A DNA stretch of 64,000 nucleotides from Aequoribacter fuscus. GTDB lineage: Bacteria; Pseudomonadota; Gammaproteobacteria; Pseudomonadales; Halieaceae. The position numbers and the translations under genes were made by a program. The DNA is taken from positions 2,728,001 to 2,792,000 of the forward strand of contig NZ_CP036423.1 of NCBI RefSeq assembly GCF_009910365.1, written 5' to 3'. Shown piece after piece: positions 35,383 to 44,839 of this stretch. Under the pieces are notes generated by a model. It was not told the origin of the DNA. It did no database searches and saw only the letters and a list, made by a program, of their open reading frames with translations. The stretch's first letter is position 1. Every line of letters begins with the position of its first letter.

Positions 35383-36168
35383 TTACAGGTTGTTATTCAA
35401 GAAACGTAACATCCCGTCAGCTGCTGAGATCGCCTTCGAGTTCACTTCATAGGCCCGCTGCGTTTCGATCATATTGACCATCTCTTCGACAACGTTGACG
35501 TTTGAAGCCTCGAGAGAACCTTGCGTGAGCTCTCCTATCCCCGATATGCCAGGAACGCCAACTTCAACCGGTCCGCTGGCGGTAGTCTCACGGTATAGGT
35601 TGCGACCGATGGACTGCAGCCCCGCCTCATTGATAAATCGAGCCAACTGTATCTGCCCAAGAGTCACCTTGCCCGCCCCCGCTTCCAACTCTGCATCAAC
35701 CGTTCCATCTCGCCCAACAGTCAGACTGGCTGAATTAACTGGAACCGTGATGGCAGGCACCATCAGTTGCCCGCTCGCTGTAATCACTTGACCTTGATCA
35801 TTAAGCTTGAATGAGCCGTCGCGGGTGTAGGCAAATGTGCCATCCGCCTGTTGAATTTGGAAAAAACCACGCCCAGCAATGGCCAAATCGAGCGCGTTCT
35901 CAGTTGATATCATGTTTCCTTGTCGGTGAATCTTTTCGGTGGCGATAATCCGCGTTCCAGTACCTAACATCAATCCGGTGGGAGCGATCGTCTGTGCATC
36001 TGCTGAAGCACCGGGTTGTCGAACGTTTTGATACAAAAGATCCTCAAAAACGGCACGATCTTTCTTAAATCCAACCGTGTTCACGTTTGCCAGATTGTTC
36101 GCGATAACAGTCATTCGCATCTGTTGCGCGGTCAATCCCGTCTTAGCTACCCATAATGAAGCGTCCAT
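35383..36168 (-). CDS. flgG: Distal rod protein FlgG
   Basis: 261 residues, the standard length. N-terminal MDASLWVAKTGLTAQQMRMT and VIANNLANVNTVGFKKDRAV; C-terminal SNVNVVEEMVNMIETQRAYE. Forms the distal rod on which the L and P rings assemble. Confidence 0.96.
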   Translation of the reverse strand: MDASLWVAKTGLTAQQMRMTVIANNLANVNTVGFKKDRAVFEDLLYQNVRQPGASADAQTIAPTGLMLGTGTRIIATEKIHRQGNMISTENALDLAIAGRGFFQIQQADGTFAYTRDGSFKLNDQGQVITASGQLMVPAITVPVNSASLTVGRDGTVDAELEAGAGKVTLGQIQLARFINEAGLQSIGRNLYRETTASGPVEVGVPGISGIGELTQGSLEASNVNVVEEMVNMIETQRAYEVNSKAISAADGMLRFLNNNL

Positions 36169-36194
36169 GTCGCTCCTCCTTTAATTAATAGACC

Positions 36195-36956
36195 CTATGC
36201 CATCTTGATCATCGATGAACCCGCTTCATCCAAATCTCTCACTTCTTTGATTAACCGGATTCGGCTCTCGAAACTGCGGTTGTAATCAAGCAGTTGTGTC
36301 AGCATCTCTGATACATTTACGCTCGATCCTTCGAGGGCACCCGATAAAATCTCGGGTGGCGTTGGTCCTGATTCAAAATCCCCGCCACTACCCGCTTGAG
36401 TCGCGGGCTCAAATAACCCGTCAAGTCGTCTTGCCAAAACCGTCGCACTCGCATCTCTCAACATAAGTCGCCCCACTTCCGCTCCAGGAGCTTCGGGTAA
36501 CTCAGGATCGTAAGCGACAACTGTTCCGTCCGCACCGATCTCTAAATCCTGCCCTAGAGGCACTGAGATCGGGCTACCAGCATCGTCAACTACGAGCTGC
36601 CCAGTACCCAGCTCAAGCTGCCCGATCTCGTTGACTCTTAAATCACCTCTTCGAGTGAAAGCAATTTGTTCATTGCTCGCCTGTACCCCCAACACGGTCT
36701 GCGCTTGCATAAAAATATCTAGCTTGCGACCAGTTGATTGCATCGGCCCGGCCCTCAAGGAAATAAAGTCTTCAGAGGCAGCCACGGGCTGATAGGTCGT
36801 CTCGAAAGCAGTTGACGCCACTTTTACTGATTCCGTCGCGTGCCGGTAACTTTCTTTGAACCCGACTGTTGACACATTAGCCAACATGTTCGTGGTTTGG
36901 GCACGTGCTTGATTCACCTGTTTCACACTTGCCATTGCCGTGTACGCGACTTTCAT
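36195..36956 (-). CDS. flgF: Proximal rod protein FlgF
   Basis: 253 residues. N-terminal MKVAYTAMASVKQVNQARAQ and TTNMLANVSTVGFKESYRHA, and C-terminal GSSVNVSEMLTQLLDYNRSF, fit FlgF. The N-terminus is somewhat divergent from the usual MDRxxYxAM pattern. Between flgE and flgG. Confidence 0.92.
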   Translation of the reverse strand: MKVAYTAMASVKQVNQARAQTTNMLANVSTVGFKESYRHATESVKVASTAFETTYQPVAASEDFISLRAGPMQSTGRKLDIFMQAQTVLGVQASNEQIAFTRRGDLRVNEIGQLELGTGQLVVDDAGSPISVPLGQDLEIGADGTVVAYDPELPEAPGAEVGRLMLRDASATVLARRLDGLFEPATQAGSGGDFESGPTPPEILSGALEGSSVNVSEMLTQLLDYNRSFESRIRLIKEVRDLDEAGSSMIKMA

Positions 36957-36987
36957 CCTAAATCCCCTTCAGTCTTATCGACCGCTA

Positions 36988-39915
36988 TTAACTACGCATG
37001 TTGATAATGGTTGATGTTAAGGTCGAGCTTGTCTCGATTGCCTTAGCATTCGCTTGGAAATTACGTTGCGCCGTGATTAGGTTGACCAATTCTGCAGTCA
37101 AATCGACATTCGAACGCTCGGTAGCACCCGCTCGAATTGTGCCGAAGCCGGCTGAGCCAGGCTCACCCTGCCTTGCCTCTCCCGACTCGGAGCTAGCAAC
37201 AAAACCGCTGTTACCGACTTGCCGAAGCCCTTTCGGAGTAGCGAAGTTAGCTAATATGATCTTACCCAGCGACTTCTGAGAGCCATTAGAGTAGCTGGCC
37301 ACCACCAGCCCGTCCTCACCGATATTAACACCTACCAAGTCTCCTTCTGGCGCGCCGTTCTGAGATTGCGATAAGACGGCAAATGGGCTGTTGAACTGCG
37401 TACTCGCGGCGTAATCTAGATTAATTTGATTACCAGTAATCTCGCTCGATGCCAAAGTGACCCGATTAACGGGAGACACAAGAGTACCGCTAGTGTTGAA
37501 GGTTAACTCACCCTTATCCAAGAAAATTGGGCGCCACTGCGGTATGTCGTTTTCATCAAAGTCTTGCTTATCGGTGGTCTCGATCCAAGTACCATTTCGA
37601 TCTTGAAAAACGTAAAGCGGCGTCGATGCACCCTGTGTATCTGGATCCAGCTCGATATAAGTGGAAGTCTGCCCGAACGCCGAATCCACGTCTTCAAGAC
37701 CGAAGTCAGCGGACCCCGCAACCTGAAGAAACGAATCATCGGTCGCCGTGGCACCAGTAAATCGGATGACGCCCAGGTCAAAATCCACTTTTACACCTGA
37801 CACTTGACGGCCGACGTTATCCGCCATTAGGTTGATTTTTTCCTCGACCATATCGGTAAAGTCACCGATCTGGTAATCACCCAAGTCGAGCTCAATCTGC
37901 GCCGATATATTGTCGACAATCACAGTAAGATTTCGATTGTCAGCGGTTACAGAGAAGGGCGCATTGGGATCTACGCCCATCTGATTCCCTATGACGATCG
38001 CTGGTGTCGAGGCCGTTCCCCGAACAGCGGGTCTGTTAGCTATCGCAGAGGTTTCGGGATCCACTTTGATCGTATTTTCGGCATCTGATAGCGCGCTGTC
38101 ATACTCGAGCCCAAATAGCTGCAGACCCAATTCATTAGCACTTTTTGTGACTCCATCCGAAGCAGTCAGGATATTGCGCACCGCGATACTAGAAGCGTCA
38201 CCCGTGGTACCAGAAGAGATGTTGAATTTACCATCAAAATAGGTGATCTGTATGCCATAGCGCTGATCACGTGCTGGCAAAATCAAATCGCCTTTAGGGA
38301 CTACATTACCCAAGAGTTTGATGGCAAGATCCCTATCGGCCGGAGGCACACTCGGCACCTCGTCTAATTTAGTGCCAGCAACCTTCCCAGTGGTTCCATC
38401 CAACTCTAAATCTATAACCGGAATCCCAAAGGCGCTTTCTGCCGTACTCGATGTTACATGCAGCGTTTCTTCACCAGTTTGAGTAATAGTCAGCCCCTTA
38501 CGAGCCAAGTTGTAAGCAATTTCTATATCAGTGACGCCAGCAGCGTCTAGCCCAGCGTTTAAAGCGAATACCAGCTCCTCATAACTCACTTGCGGGTCTG
38601 TGGTGTCGAACACGACGTTACCAAATGCCTGCTGATCTAGTAAAAGTTGGCCAACATCAAGCTCGATTGTGCTCTCGTCATCAAGACCGTAGTTGCGCGT
38701 TAGCTGCATTGTGGTGTTCGAGGATGTACCGTCAGCATTAAAGTAGTCCGACATATCAAACTTTCTGCCGTCTCCAAAACGCTCATTGGCGATTCTTGTA
38801 AGTTCTGTGGCAATAGTCTGCCCTGACACTGCCCCCATATTTACCGTACCAGCTAAATGCTCCAAGCCCAAAGAAACGTATGATGAACCATCTACGCTGA
38901 GGCTCAGCATATCTCGCAACTCGCTCCGACTCGCCGCTGACAAATCGAAACCGCTTTCCCCTCCTGCCAAGGATAGCTGCTGCCGGGTCGTCTCGTTAGC
39001 AGATGAAATAGATACCGTCGCGGGAGTGGACTGAATTGCCTCATCGAGCTTATCGAAAGAGTACTTTCGATATACGGTCCCCTGAGTCACTAAGTACTCC
39101 GAGCTATTAGTACTATTTTTCTGCAAAAACTCCAGCTCCGATGCGGTCTTGAGCTCACCATACTTATTCACAAAGAACTGATCGCCGCCGCTATCTGTTG
39201 CCTGAATGAGCTCCGAATCCACGCGCTGGCCGTCGAGATAAACATGAGTTTGCCATTTGTTCTCGGGCGTATCCGCCGTGGCGTTCTGAGTCTTCACATA
39301 ATAAATTGTCGCGAGATGCTGTGAACCCGACGCGCCGTAAACGGTAAGTGAGGTTGTGCGGTGATAAGTCTCAGGCTTATTGGGATTAAAGTTTGCGGTT
39401 ATCGGCTCGACATTCGACGGCAAATTTAGCCCGAGTTCAACCTCCGTCGTCGCGCGAAATTCGGACACTGTCTGGCGAGGAATCGACAGCGCAGAGGGTG
39501 GTTGGCTAAAATCTGCTTTATTGGTGGAGTCAACGGGCAAAGACAGCAGCGCCTGCCCAGCTGAGTTGACCATCTGATTCTGCTCATTGAGCATAAAACT
39601 CCCATTACGAGTATATACCCGACTGCCGTCAGACGACTGGAGTGGGAAGAAGCCGTCTCCTGTGATCGCTAAGTCTAGGGAGTTTGAAGAAAATTGAACG
39701 AAGCCTTGACTAAACTCTTGGCTAATCTCCTTCAAAGCAACCCCTTGTCCAACTACAGCCGATGCTCTTTGAAGTGGTGAGGTCGCAAAAATGTCGCCGA
39801 AGCTAGCAGATGATCGCTTAAACCCCGCTGTTGCGGAGTTAGCGATATTGTTGGAGGTCACCGAAAGTTCGGTGGTTGCAGCATTCAAACCTGTTAATGA
39901 CGTGTAAAAAGACAT
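36988..39915 (-). CDS. flgE: Flagellar hook protein FlgE, oversized
   Basis: 975 residues, more than twice the usual 400-450. The conserved core is intact: N-terminal MSFYTSLTGLNAATTELSVT and NNIANSATAGFKRSSASF; FlgE-type LDLAITGDGFFPLQSSDGSR; C-terminal SNVDLTAELVNLITAQRNFQ. The extra length sits in the exposed D2/D3-like region (about 150-800). The hook would be thicker or decorated (inference). Confidence 0.95.
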   Translation of the reverse strand: MSFYTSLTGLNAATTELSVTSNNIANSATAGFKRSSASFGDIFATSPLQRASAVVGQGVALKEISQEFSQGFVQFSSNSLDLAITGDGFFPLQSSDGSRVYTRNGSFMLNEQNQMVNSAGQALLSLPVDSTNKADFSQPPSALSIPRQTVSEFRATTEVELGLNLPSNVEPITANFNPNKPETYHRTTSLTVYGASGSQHLATIYYVKTQNATADTPENKWQTHVYLDGQRVDSELIQATDSGGDQFFVNKYGELKTASELEFLQKNSTNSSEYLVTQGTVYRKYSFDKLDEAIQSTPATVSISSANETTRQQLSLAGGESGFDLSAASRSELRDMLSLSVDGSSYVSLGLEHLAGTVNMGAVSGQTIATELTRIANERFGDGRKFDMSDYFNADGTSSNTTMQLTRNYGLDDESTIELDVGQLLLDQQAFGNVVFDTTDPQVSYEELVFALNAGLDAAGVTDIEIAYNLARKGLTITQTGEETLHVTSSTAESAFGIPVIDLELDGTTGKVAGTKLDEVPSVPPADRDLAIKLLGNVVPKGDLILPARDQRYGIQITYFDGKFNISSGTTGDASSIAVRNILTASDGVTKSANELGLQLFGLEYDSALSDAENTIKVDPETSAIANRPAVRGTASTPAIVIGNQMGVDPNAPFSVTADNRNLTVIVDNISAQIELDLGDYQIGDFTDMVEEKINLMADNVGRQVSGVKVDFDLGVIRFTGATATDDSFLQVAGSADFGLEDVDSAFGQTSTYIELDPDTQGASTPLYVFQDRNGTWIETTDKQDFDENDIPQWRPIFLDKGELTFNTSGTLVSPVNRVTLASSEITGNQINLDYAASTQFNSPFAVLSQSQNGAPEGDLVGVNIGEDGLVVASYSNGSQKSLGKIILANFATPKGLRQVGNSGFVASSESGEARQGEPGSAGFGTIRAGATERSNVDLTAELVNLITAQRNFQANAKAIETSSTLTSTIINMRS

Positions 39916-39935
39916 GAGATAACCCCTATGAGTTC

Positions 39936-40622
39936 TTAGTTAGAAATTGTTCGTATGCCATCAAGCGACACGGACGAACCGTCGCGCAACTGAAGGTCAA
40001 GTTGTTGATTTGAAGGATTCCAAGTGACACTTGCCACTTCATTCAAAACCGATGTGGGGGTCGCAACAAGTTTTCCGTCAATAATGGCGCTCGCCGTAAA
40101 TCGATATTCGCCCTTCGGCATTTGATTGCCATTGGCGTCAAGACCGGGCCAGCCGAAACGATGTTCGCCCGCGTCGAGCGCACCGATCTCTTCTCGATAT
40201 ACGAGCGAGCCATCTGACCCGCTGTAGACACTGAGTATCAGTGAATCGGCATCATTCGGGAGTGAAACCATTGTCTCTGTGACACCACCGCCGCCGCCCG
40301 ATCCAACACCTCCATCGATAGCGACTTTTTTCCCCACAAGAGAAGAGCCCGTGAGAAGCGAATCGGTCCGCAAATTTGACACCAAGGTTTCTAACGATGC
40401 CTGCATCCCTTTGATGCCCTCGACCGACGAAAACTGGGCCAGCTGCGCGACAAAAGCCTCGTTCTTCATTGGGTCGAGAGGATTTTGGCTCTTAAGTTGC
40501 GCTGTGAACAGCTGAAGAAAGGCATCCCTGTCGAGATCGTCTTCTCCATTGTTGTACACAGCATTGCGTTGCTGCGCCATGTAAGACTCAGTGGTCAGAA
40601 TATTAGGGGTCAACGCTGTCAT
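39936..40622 (-). CDS. flgD: Hook cap protein FlgD
   Basis: 228 residues. The scaffold motif FLQLFTAQLKSQNPLDPMKN and EAFVAQLAQFSSVEGI is textbook FlgD, followed by an Ig/tudor-type C-terminal half (GEHRFGWPGLDANGNQMPKG). A Gly-rich turn (VGSGGGGGV) joins the halves. Needed for hook polymerisation, then discarded. Confidence 0.95.
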   Translation of the reverse strand: MTALTPNILTTESYMAQQRNAVYNNGEDDLDRDAFLQLFTAQLKSQNPLDPMKNEAFVAQLAQFSSVEGIKGMQASLETLVSNLRTDSLLTGSSLVGKKVAIDGGVGSGGGGGVTETMVSLPNDADSLILSVYSGSDGSLVYREEIGALDAGEHRFGWPGLDANGNQMPKGEYRFTASAIIDGKLVATPTSVLNEVASVTWNPSNQQLDLQLRDGSSVSLDGIRTISN

Positions 40623-40637
40623 CGCTCATTTACTCCT

Positions 40638-41063
40638 TCAGGCCTTTAAAACTTCAAGTGTTCTGGTCATCAGCTGCTTCGCTGTGTTGATGACCTCTAC
40701 GTTGTTCTGATAGCTCCTTGCAGCCGCTAGCATTTCAACGACCTCTTCCACCTCTTCCACGTTCGACTGATACACATATCCATCTTCATCTGCCAGTGGA
40801 TTGCTTGGATCATAGAGCTTGCGATGTGGGGAAGGATCATCTTTCACGCCATCGACCAACAGAGAACCCGCAGGTCGCCTGACATTGCCAATTATCTGAT
40901 CTTCAAGCACCGTTCGGAAAACAACACGCTTGGCCTTGTAGGCATCTTCAGCGGTTGAGGACACGTTAGACGCATTCGCCATGTTACTTGCCGTGGCGTG
41001 CAGCCTAGTCGTTTGGCCCGCAAGTGCACTTCCAGCGATGTCAAAAATGTCTGTTAAACCCAT
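40638..41063 (-). CDS. flgC: Proximal rod protein FlgC
   Basis: 141 residues. N-terminal IFDIAGSALAGQTTRLHATA and SNMANASNVSSTAEDAYKAK; C-terminal NVEEVEEVVEMLAAARSYQN and VEVINTAKQLMTRTLEVLKA. Two bases after flgB. Confidence 0.95.
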   Translation of the reverse strand: MGLTDIFDIAGSALAGQTTRLHATASNMANASNVSSTAEDAYKAKRVVFRTVLEDQIIGNVRRPAGSLLVDGVKDDPSPHRKLYDPSNPLADEDGYVYQSNVEEVEEVVEMLAAARSYQNNVEVINTAKQLMTRTLEVLKA

Positions 41064-41065
41064 CT

Positions 41066-41440
41066 CTACTCTCCTTTGAGGGCACGTTTAATGCCACTGA
41101 TTCTTCTTTGCAGAAACTCGAGAGATGCCCTGTACTCGATAGCTGCCTCACCGTATTTGGCTTGCTCAGCAGAGATTTCGACCGTGTTTCCATCTAAACC
41201 CGCGTTGTACGGATTGGTGTAGACCAGTCCATCTTGATTCGACAACGCCGTTTTTAAATGCCGTTTGTGAGTGGTCACGAGACTGCCGAAACCCGCCTGC
41301 GCTGCGAGAACCTGTTTAAAGTCAACATCTCGCGCCTTGAACCCAGGGGTATCGGCATTAGCGATATTCTTCGCCAAGACTTGGAGTCTCTGCGACTTTA
41401 GTACTAAAGCTTGCTCATGCACCCCAAAAATGCTGTTCAT
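41066..41440 (-). CDS. flgB: Proximal rod protein FlgB
   Basis: 124 residues. N-terminal HEQALVLKSQRLQVLAKNIA and NADTPGFKARDVDFKQVLAA; C-terminal YRASLEFLQRRISGIKRALK. First gene of the long flg operon, directly behind a sigma54 site. Confidence 0.95.
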   Translation of the reverse strand: MNSIFGVHEQALVLKSQRLQVLAKNIANADTPGFKARDVDFKQVLAAQAGFGSLVTTHKRHLKTALSNQDGLVYTNPYNAGLDGNTVEISAEQAKYGEAAIEYRASLEFLQRRISGIKRALKGE

Positions 41441-41475
41441 TTTGTCAGACCTAAAAGTTTCACACTCGCATTAGA

Positions 41476-41491
41476 AGCACGGTTCATGCCA
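41476..41491 (-). promoter_or_regulatory. Sigma54 promoter of the flgB operon
   Basis: On the minus strand TGGCAT-N5-GTGCT, a near-consensus -24/-12 pair, 36 bp before flgB. The rest of the 257-bp flgB/flgA gap shows an unassigned TATAAT (about 41529, plus strand) that could serve flgA. Confidence 0.65.
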
Positions 41492-41697
41492 TAATCAAAA
41501 AAACTCAATTAAACAGTTACTTAATCGTTATAATCGCGACTTTAAAGCGGTAAAATTTCGCCGAAGCGGCAAGTTATTTCCGCTGGCGGCCTCTCTTTTG
41601 CCGCTCACATTAGCGCCGCAATTCACAGATCCTCTAAACACTTGAGAAAATTTGCTAAGTAAAGCCCAGCCGCCTTAACATAGGCGACACATAAGGA

Positions 41698-42648
41698 ATG
41701 AAGACCGCTATGGCAGACGACTGTGTTAATCGGATTAGGGGGCTATTGACGCTAGTGCTGCTGGTCTTGGCAAGCCCTCATCTGCTGGCGACCCAGCTGG
41801 ATCAAGTCACCCTCAAAAAAGAACTGGAAGAGCAGTTGATTCGGACTGCAGCAGAGCTTACCGGGGCGAAAGCAAGCAACATCGAGGCCCTCATCTGGGA
41901 TAACCGGCTGAAGATCATAGACTGTGAAGAGGAATACTTAATTACTTTTCCATTCAGCGATGGCGTCACCGCGAAAGTGGTCTGCCCGGAAAACTCTTGG
42001 AGCATTTTTACTCGAATTAAGATCCACAATAGCGAGTTCGGGTTCCGCTATTTGCGAAACCTGTCTGAGGGCGACACGCTATCCCGAGGCGATGTCGAGC
42101 GCCAAGCGATTAATCATAAACTTAAAGGCGATATGGTGACTCACATCGCGGACGTTATTGGCCGCAGCCTTAAACGATCCGTAAAGGCAAGTAATGTTGT
42201 CATGGTCGAGGATTACGAGGAAATTGGCTTTTCAGGTGCAGCAAAAGACGATGATCGCAGTGCAACCGAAACTTATGTTTTAATCTCTAATGGCTCCATA
42301 ACACGGGGGCAAAGGCTTTCTCCGGAACTTTTCACCCCTACCATACAAACCGAGCAGGCACCAAAAGACGCCCTGCTTCAAGGCGTTGAGGTAAAGCACC
42401 TAGAGACTACGCGTGACCTCACTTCGGGTGAGTATCTCCGCAAATCGAATACTAAGCCAACATTGGCAGTGCGAAAAGGCGAGATTCTGACACTATCAAT
42501 AGTAAGAGGCATGATCTCAATTACAGCGCAAGTGAGGGCCTCTGAAGGAGGCAAGATTGGAGAGGTCATAGAATTAGAAAATATTGATTCGGGAAATCTT
42601 GTTCTCGGCATGGTTGTCGATATCGGGAAGGTTGAACTGCTGAACTAA
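41698..42648 (+). CDS. flgA: P-ring assembly chaperone FlgA
   Basis: 316 residues (or 312 from the ATG at 41710). A signal peptide ends near HLLA, then the SAF-type domain: SEGDTLSRGDVERQAINHKL, GRSLKRSVKASNVVM and a final GEVIELENIDSGNLVLGMVV. The SD AAGGA lies too close to the first ATG to decide the start. A slightly long FlgA. Divergent from flgB. Confidence 0.93.
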   Translation: MKTAMADDCVNRIRGLLTLVLLVLASPHLLATQLDQVTLKKELEEQLIRTAAELTGAKASNIEALIWDNRLKIIDCEEEYLITFPFSDGVTAKVVCPENSWSIFTRIKIHNSEFGFRYLRNLSEGDTLSRGDVERQAINHKLKGDMVTHIADVIGRSLKRSVKASNVVMVEDYEEIGFSGAAKDDDRSATETYVLISNGSITRGQRLSPELFTPTIQTEQAPKDALLQGVEVKHLETTRDLTSGEYLRKSNTKPTLAVRKGEILTLSIVRGMISITAQVRASEGGKIGEVIELENIDSGNLVLGMVVDIGKVELLN

Positions 42649-42664
42649 TAAGTCTACTGTGTGC

Positions 42665-42691
42665 TAAAGTTTCAGGGAGTGATGCCGATAA
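42665..42691 (+). promoter_or_regulatory. Consensus sigma28 promoter of flgM
   Basis: TAAAGTTT, 11 bp, GCCGATAA: a perfect match to the FliA consensus, 31 bp before the flgM ATG. It starts 17 bp after the flgA stop, so flgMN can be made both by read-through and as a late transcript. Confidence 0.93.
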
Positions 42692-42721
42692 TTACTTCAG
42701 TGATGAATCGAGGTGGAGATT

Positions 42722-43024
42722 ATGACAAATATCTCAGATGTAATGAGCAGCTTTTCTAAAGCAGCAATGGGGCAGAAGGTAGATAAGCCTCTTAAACAAG
42801 ACACGCAGGCGCAGGGCACCATGAGTGATGCTCCGCAACAAGCGGTTGTCAAACATGATCAGGTAGACTTCAGTCCACAAGTCAGCAACATTCTTGAGAA
42901 TGCGTCGTTCGATAGAGCCAAAGTCGAGGCCATAAAAGAAGCTATTCAGAATGGCAACTATCCTTTAGACGCGCGTAAAATAGCGGAAAGTATGGCTGGG
43001 CTTGAGAAACTGATCGGTGGATAA
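42722..43024 (+). CDS. flgM: Anti-sigma28 factor FlgM
   Basis: 100 residues from the ATG with SD GGTGGAG; an upstream GTG at 42713 is discarded. The C-terminal half carries the FliA-binding region: HDQVDFSPQVSNILENASFD, then VEAIKEAIQNGNYPLDARKI and AESMAGLEKLIGG. Exported through the finished hook, freeing FliA. Confidence 0.93.
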   Translation: MTNISDVMSSFSKAAMGQKVDKPLKQDTQAQGTMSDAPQQAVVKHDQVDFSPQVSNILENASFDRAKVEAIKEAIQNGNYPLDARKIAESMAGLEKLIGG

Positions 43025-43035
43025 GCAATATTGCT

Positions 43036-43440
43036 ATGGCGTCGCTTAAATCAGACCAGAAGGCCATTAGTGAGGCCTTGCACAAAGCTCAAGCTCTGCG
43101 CGATATCCTCGAGCAAGAGTTTACCTTTCTGAAGAACAATGAACTCGACGCTTTCGAAAAAATTCAAGTGAGAAAGAGCGATACACTGAACTACTTGACT
43201 GAAAACTCACCTGCGATTTATGAAAAAGTCGAACAGACACTCTACGACAGCCTGATCGAAGCCTTCAAAGTTCAGATGAATGAGTGTAAGTCCCTGCACC
43301 TTCGCAACGCGCTGCTCGTCGATCGGAAGCTCGCTTCCACACGCAGCGCGCTGGAACTTTTCAAAACACCACATAATCATAGCTTCGGTGAGACTTATGA
43401 TAAACTCGGTAAATTGTCAAAGTCATCCAAGGTAAAATAG
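43036..43440 (+). CDS. flgN: Export chaperone FlgN
   Basis: 134 residues, helical, with LRDILEQEFTFLKNNELDAF and CKSLHLRNALLVDRKLASTR. Chaperone for FlgK and FlgL. It lies 11 bp after flgM. A weak hairpin (GACC/GGTC) lies after its stop in the 38-bp convergent gap with flhX. Confidence 0.9.
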   Translation: MASLKSDQKAISEALHKAQALRDILEQEFTFLKNNELDAFEKIQVRKSDTLNYLTENSPAIYEKVEQTLYDSLIEAFKVQMNECKSLHLRNALLVDRKLASTRSALELFKTPHNHSFGETYDKLGKLSKSSKVK

Positions 43441-43478
43441 CCGCGATCTAATGCGGTCCCTTGACCACTGCGGTCTTC

Positions 43479-43757
43479 TTAAAAAGGCTGCTCTCCACGG
43501 ATCCAGAACACCCACGACAAGACGATCGCTACCGAATGGTAAAGCTCTTCTGGGATTTCCTCATCGATTTCTACTCCCTCTAGTAACGCCGCCAGTTGAG
43601 GATTCTCTATTACTGGAATTTGCAGATCTCTCGCCGCTTCGATCAAAATCTCTACGTCATAGCCCGAGGCTTTTGCCATAACGGTCGGCGCTGCTTTACT
43701 GCCATACTCTACCGCGTAGGCTCGATCCGATAATCTTGTACCCGACTCCTTTGCCAT
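43479..43757 (-). CDS. FlhX: free-standing FlhB C-terminal domain
   Basis: 92 residues resembling only the cytoplasmic export-switch domain of FlhB: AYAVEYGSKAAPTVMAKASG, LIEAARDLQIPVIENPQLAA and IPEELYHSVAIVLSWVFW. No membrane part and no NPTH cleavage site. Such paralogues can substitute for the cleaved FlhB C-terminal fragment in other bacteria. Two bases after the second fliK-like gene. Confidence 0.85.
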   Translation of the reverse strand: MAKESGTRLSDRAYAVEYGSKAAPTVMAKASGYDVEILIEAARDLQIPVIENPQLAALLEGVEIDEEIPEELYHSVAIVLSWVFWIRGEQPF

Positions 43758-43759
43758 CG

Positions 43760-44827
43760 CTATACCTTAAAGTCTAGGGGTTTCTCTACCGTCTTATTCG
43801 GCGGAACACGGTCGTACAGAGCATCTTTAGCGCCATCGTAAAGAGTGATTTCTATACTGCGCAAACCGGCACTTTCTAACTCTCTCTGAAGATCGCCACG
43901 AACCTGAGTTGCCACAGTGTGGAGACTCTTGTTGGTCAGCCAAATAGAGACACAAATGCCCACTTCCTTCATCAAAGTTAAGCTCACCCAGATCCGGTCA
44001 TCCGGGTTTATCTCACTATAAAAATCCACCTGCCAATAGGGTCTAGCGTCTTGAGGCGAAGAGTCTTTGTCACTGTGTGAACGCTCTTTCAAAGCCACAA
44101 TCATATTGAAGGGGATTTGGTTGACAGAGCCTATACTTTCAAACAGTAATTGACCTTGCTGCAGCGCCCGTGTGCTCACTTCTTGGCGAAGCACAAGACT
44201 CTCAAACAATTCTCGAACCCGTGATCGTATATTTTTCCCGAGTGCGTCATCTGAACGTATCAAAACGAGAAGCAGTTTGGCCAGCGGATTCTTTGAGTCT
44301 GAAGCGAGAACGCCGTTATTTAAAAGAAAATTCTTTATAACCTCTGCAGAGAGCACCGGCGGAGATGACAGATCAGTCGTTCTGACCCATTCTTTCAGAC
44401 CCGCTAGCGCCGAGGCACCCTCTCTTGGGGCTGACTCAATCGCATGTCTCAACTGGCCCAGAATCGAGGCCAATTGAGCGCTCTGATAGGTATCAACCTT
44501 ATTCGCTGCGACCATCTCTGGGGATACGCTTGGTGCCAGCAGCCCAGGCGTCAAGGGAACCAAAATCGCCCCGCCCTGAGTAAAACGAACAAGAAAACTA
44601 ACGGTTCTACCCTGTATTTTCTTGAAGGTATCCGGCAGTTCAAATCTTCGCTGATTAAAAAAGAAAAACTGTCCTGACTTATCGACTTCTACGACAGTTC
44701 GGATTGTCTGATGGTTAAGCAGACCCAATTCCTTAGGCACCGGGTCCAGAAGCTTGAGGCTAGGTACACCATCTGAGAACAGCGGAGTTGGACGTATTGC
44801 ATAGTTGACCATCTCTGGACCAAGCAC
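43760..44827 (-). CDS. Second FliK-like protein
   Basis: 355 residues. The C-terminal third has a Flg_hook-type pattern (WQVDFYSEINPDDRIWVSLT; LQRELESAGLRSIEITLYDG), and the N-terminal two thirds are variable. FliK-like proteins measure hook length and contact FlhB; pairing with FlhX is a known gammaproteobacterial arrangement. A true fliK is also present at 59777. Role here unproven. Confidence 0.75.
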   Translation of the reverse strand: MLGPEMVNYAIRPTPLFSDGVPSLKLLDPVPKELGLLNHQTIRTVVEVDKSGQFFFFNQRRFELPDTFKKIQGRTVSFLVRFTQGGAILVPLTPGLLAPSVSPEMVAANKVDTYQSAQLASILGQLRHAIESAPREGASALAGLKEWVRTTDLSSPPVLSAEVIKNFLLNNGVLASDSKNPLAKLLLVLIRSDDALGKNIRSRVRELFESLVLRQEVSTRALQQGQLLFESIGSVNQIPFNMIVALKERSHSDKDSSPQDARPYWQVDFYSEINPDDRIWVSLTLMKEVGICVSIWLTNKSLHTVATQVRGDLQRELESAGLRSIEITLYDGAKDALYDRVPPNKTVEKPLDFKV

Positions 44828-44839
44828 GTTTGCAATCGC

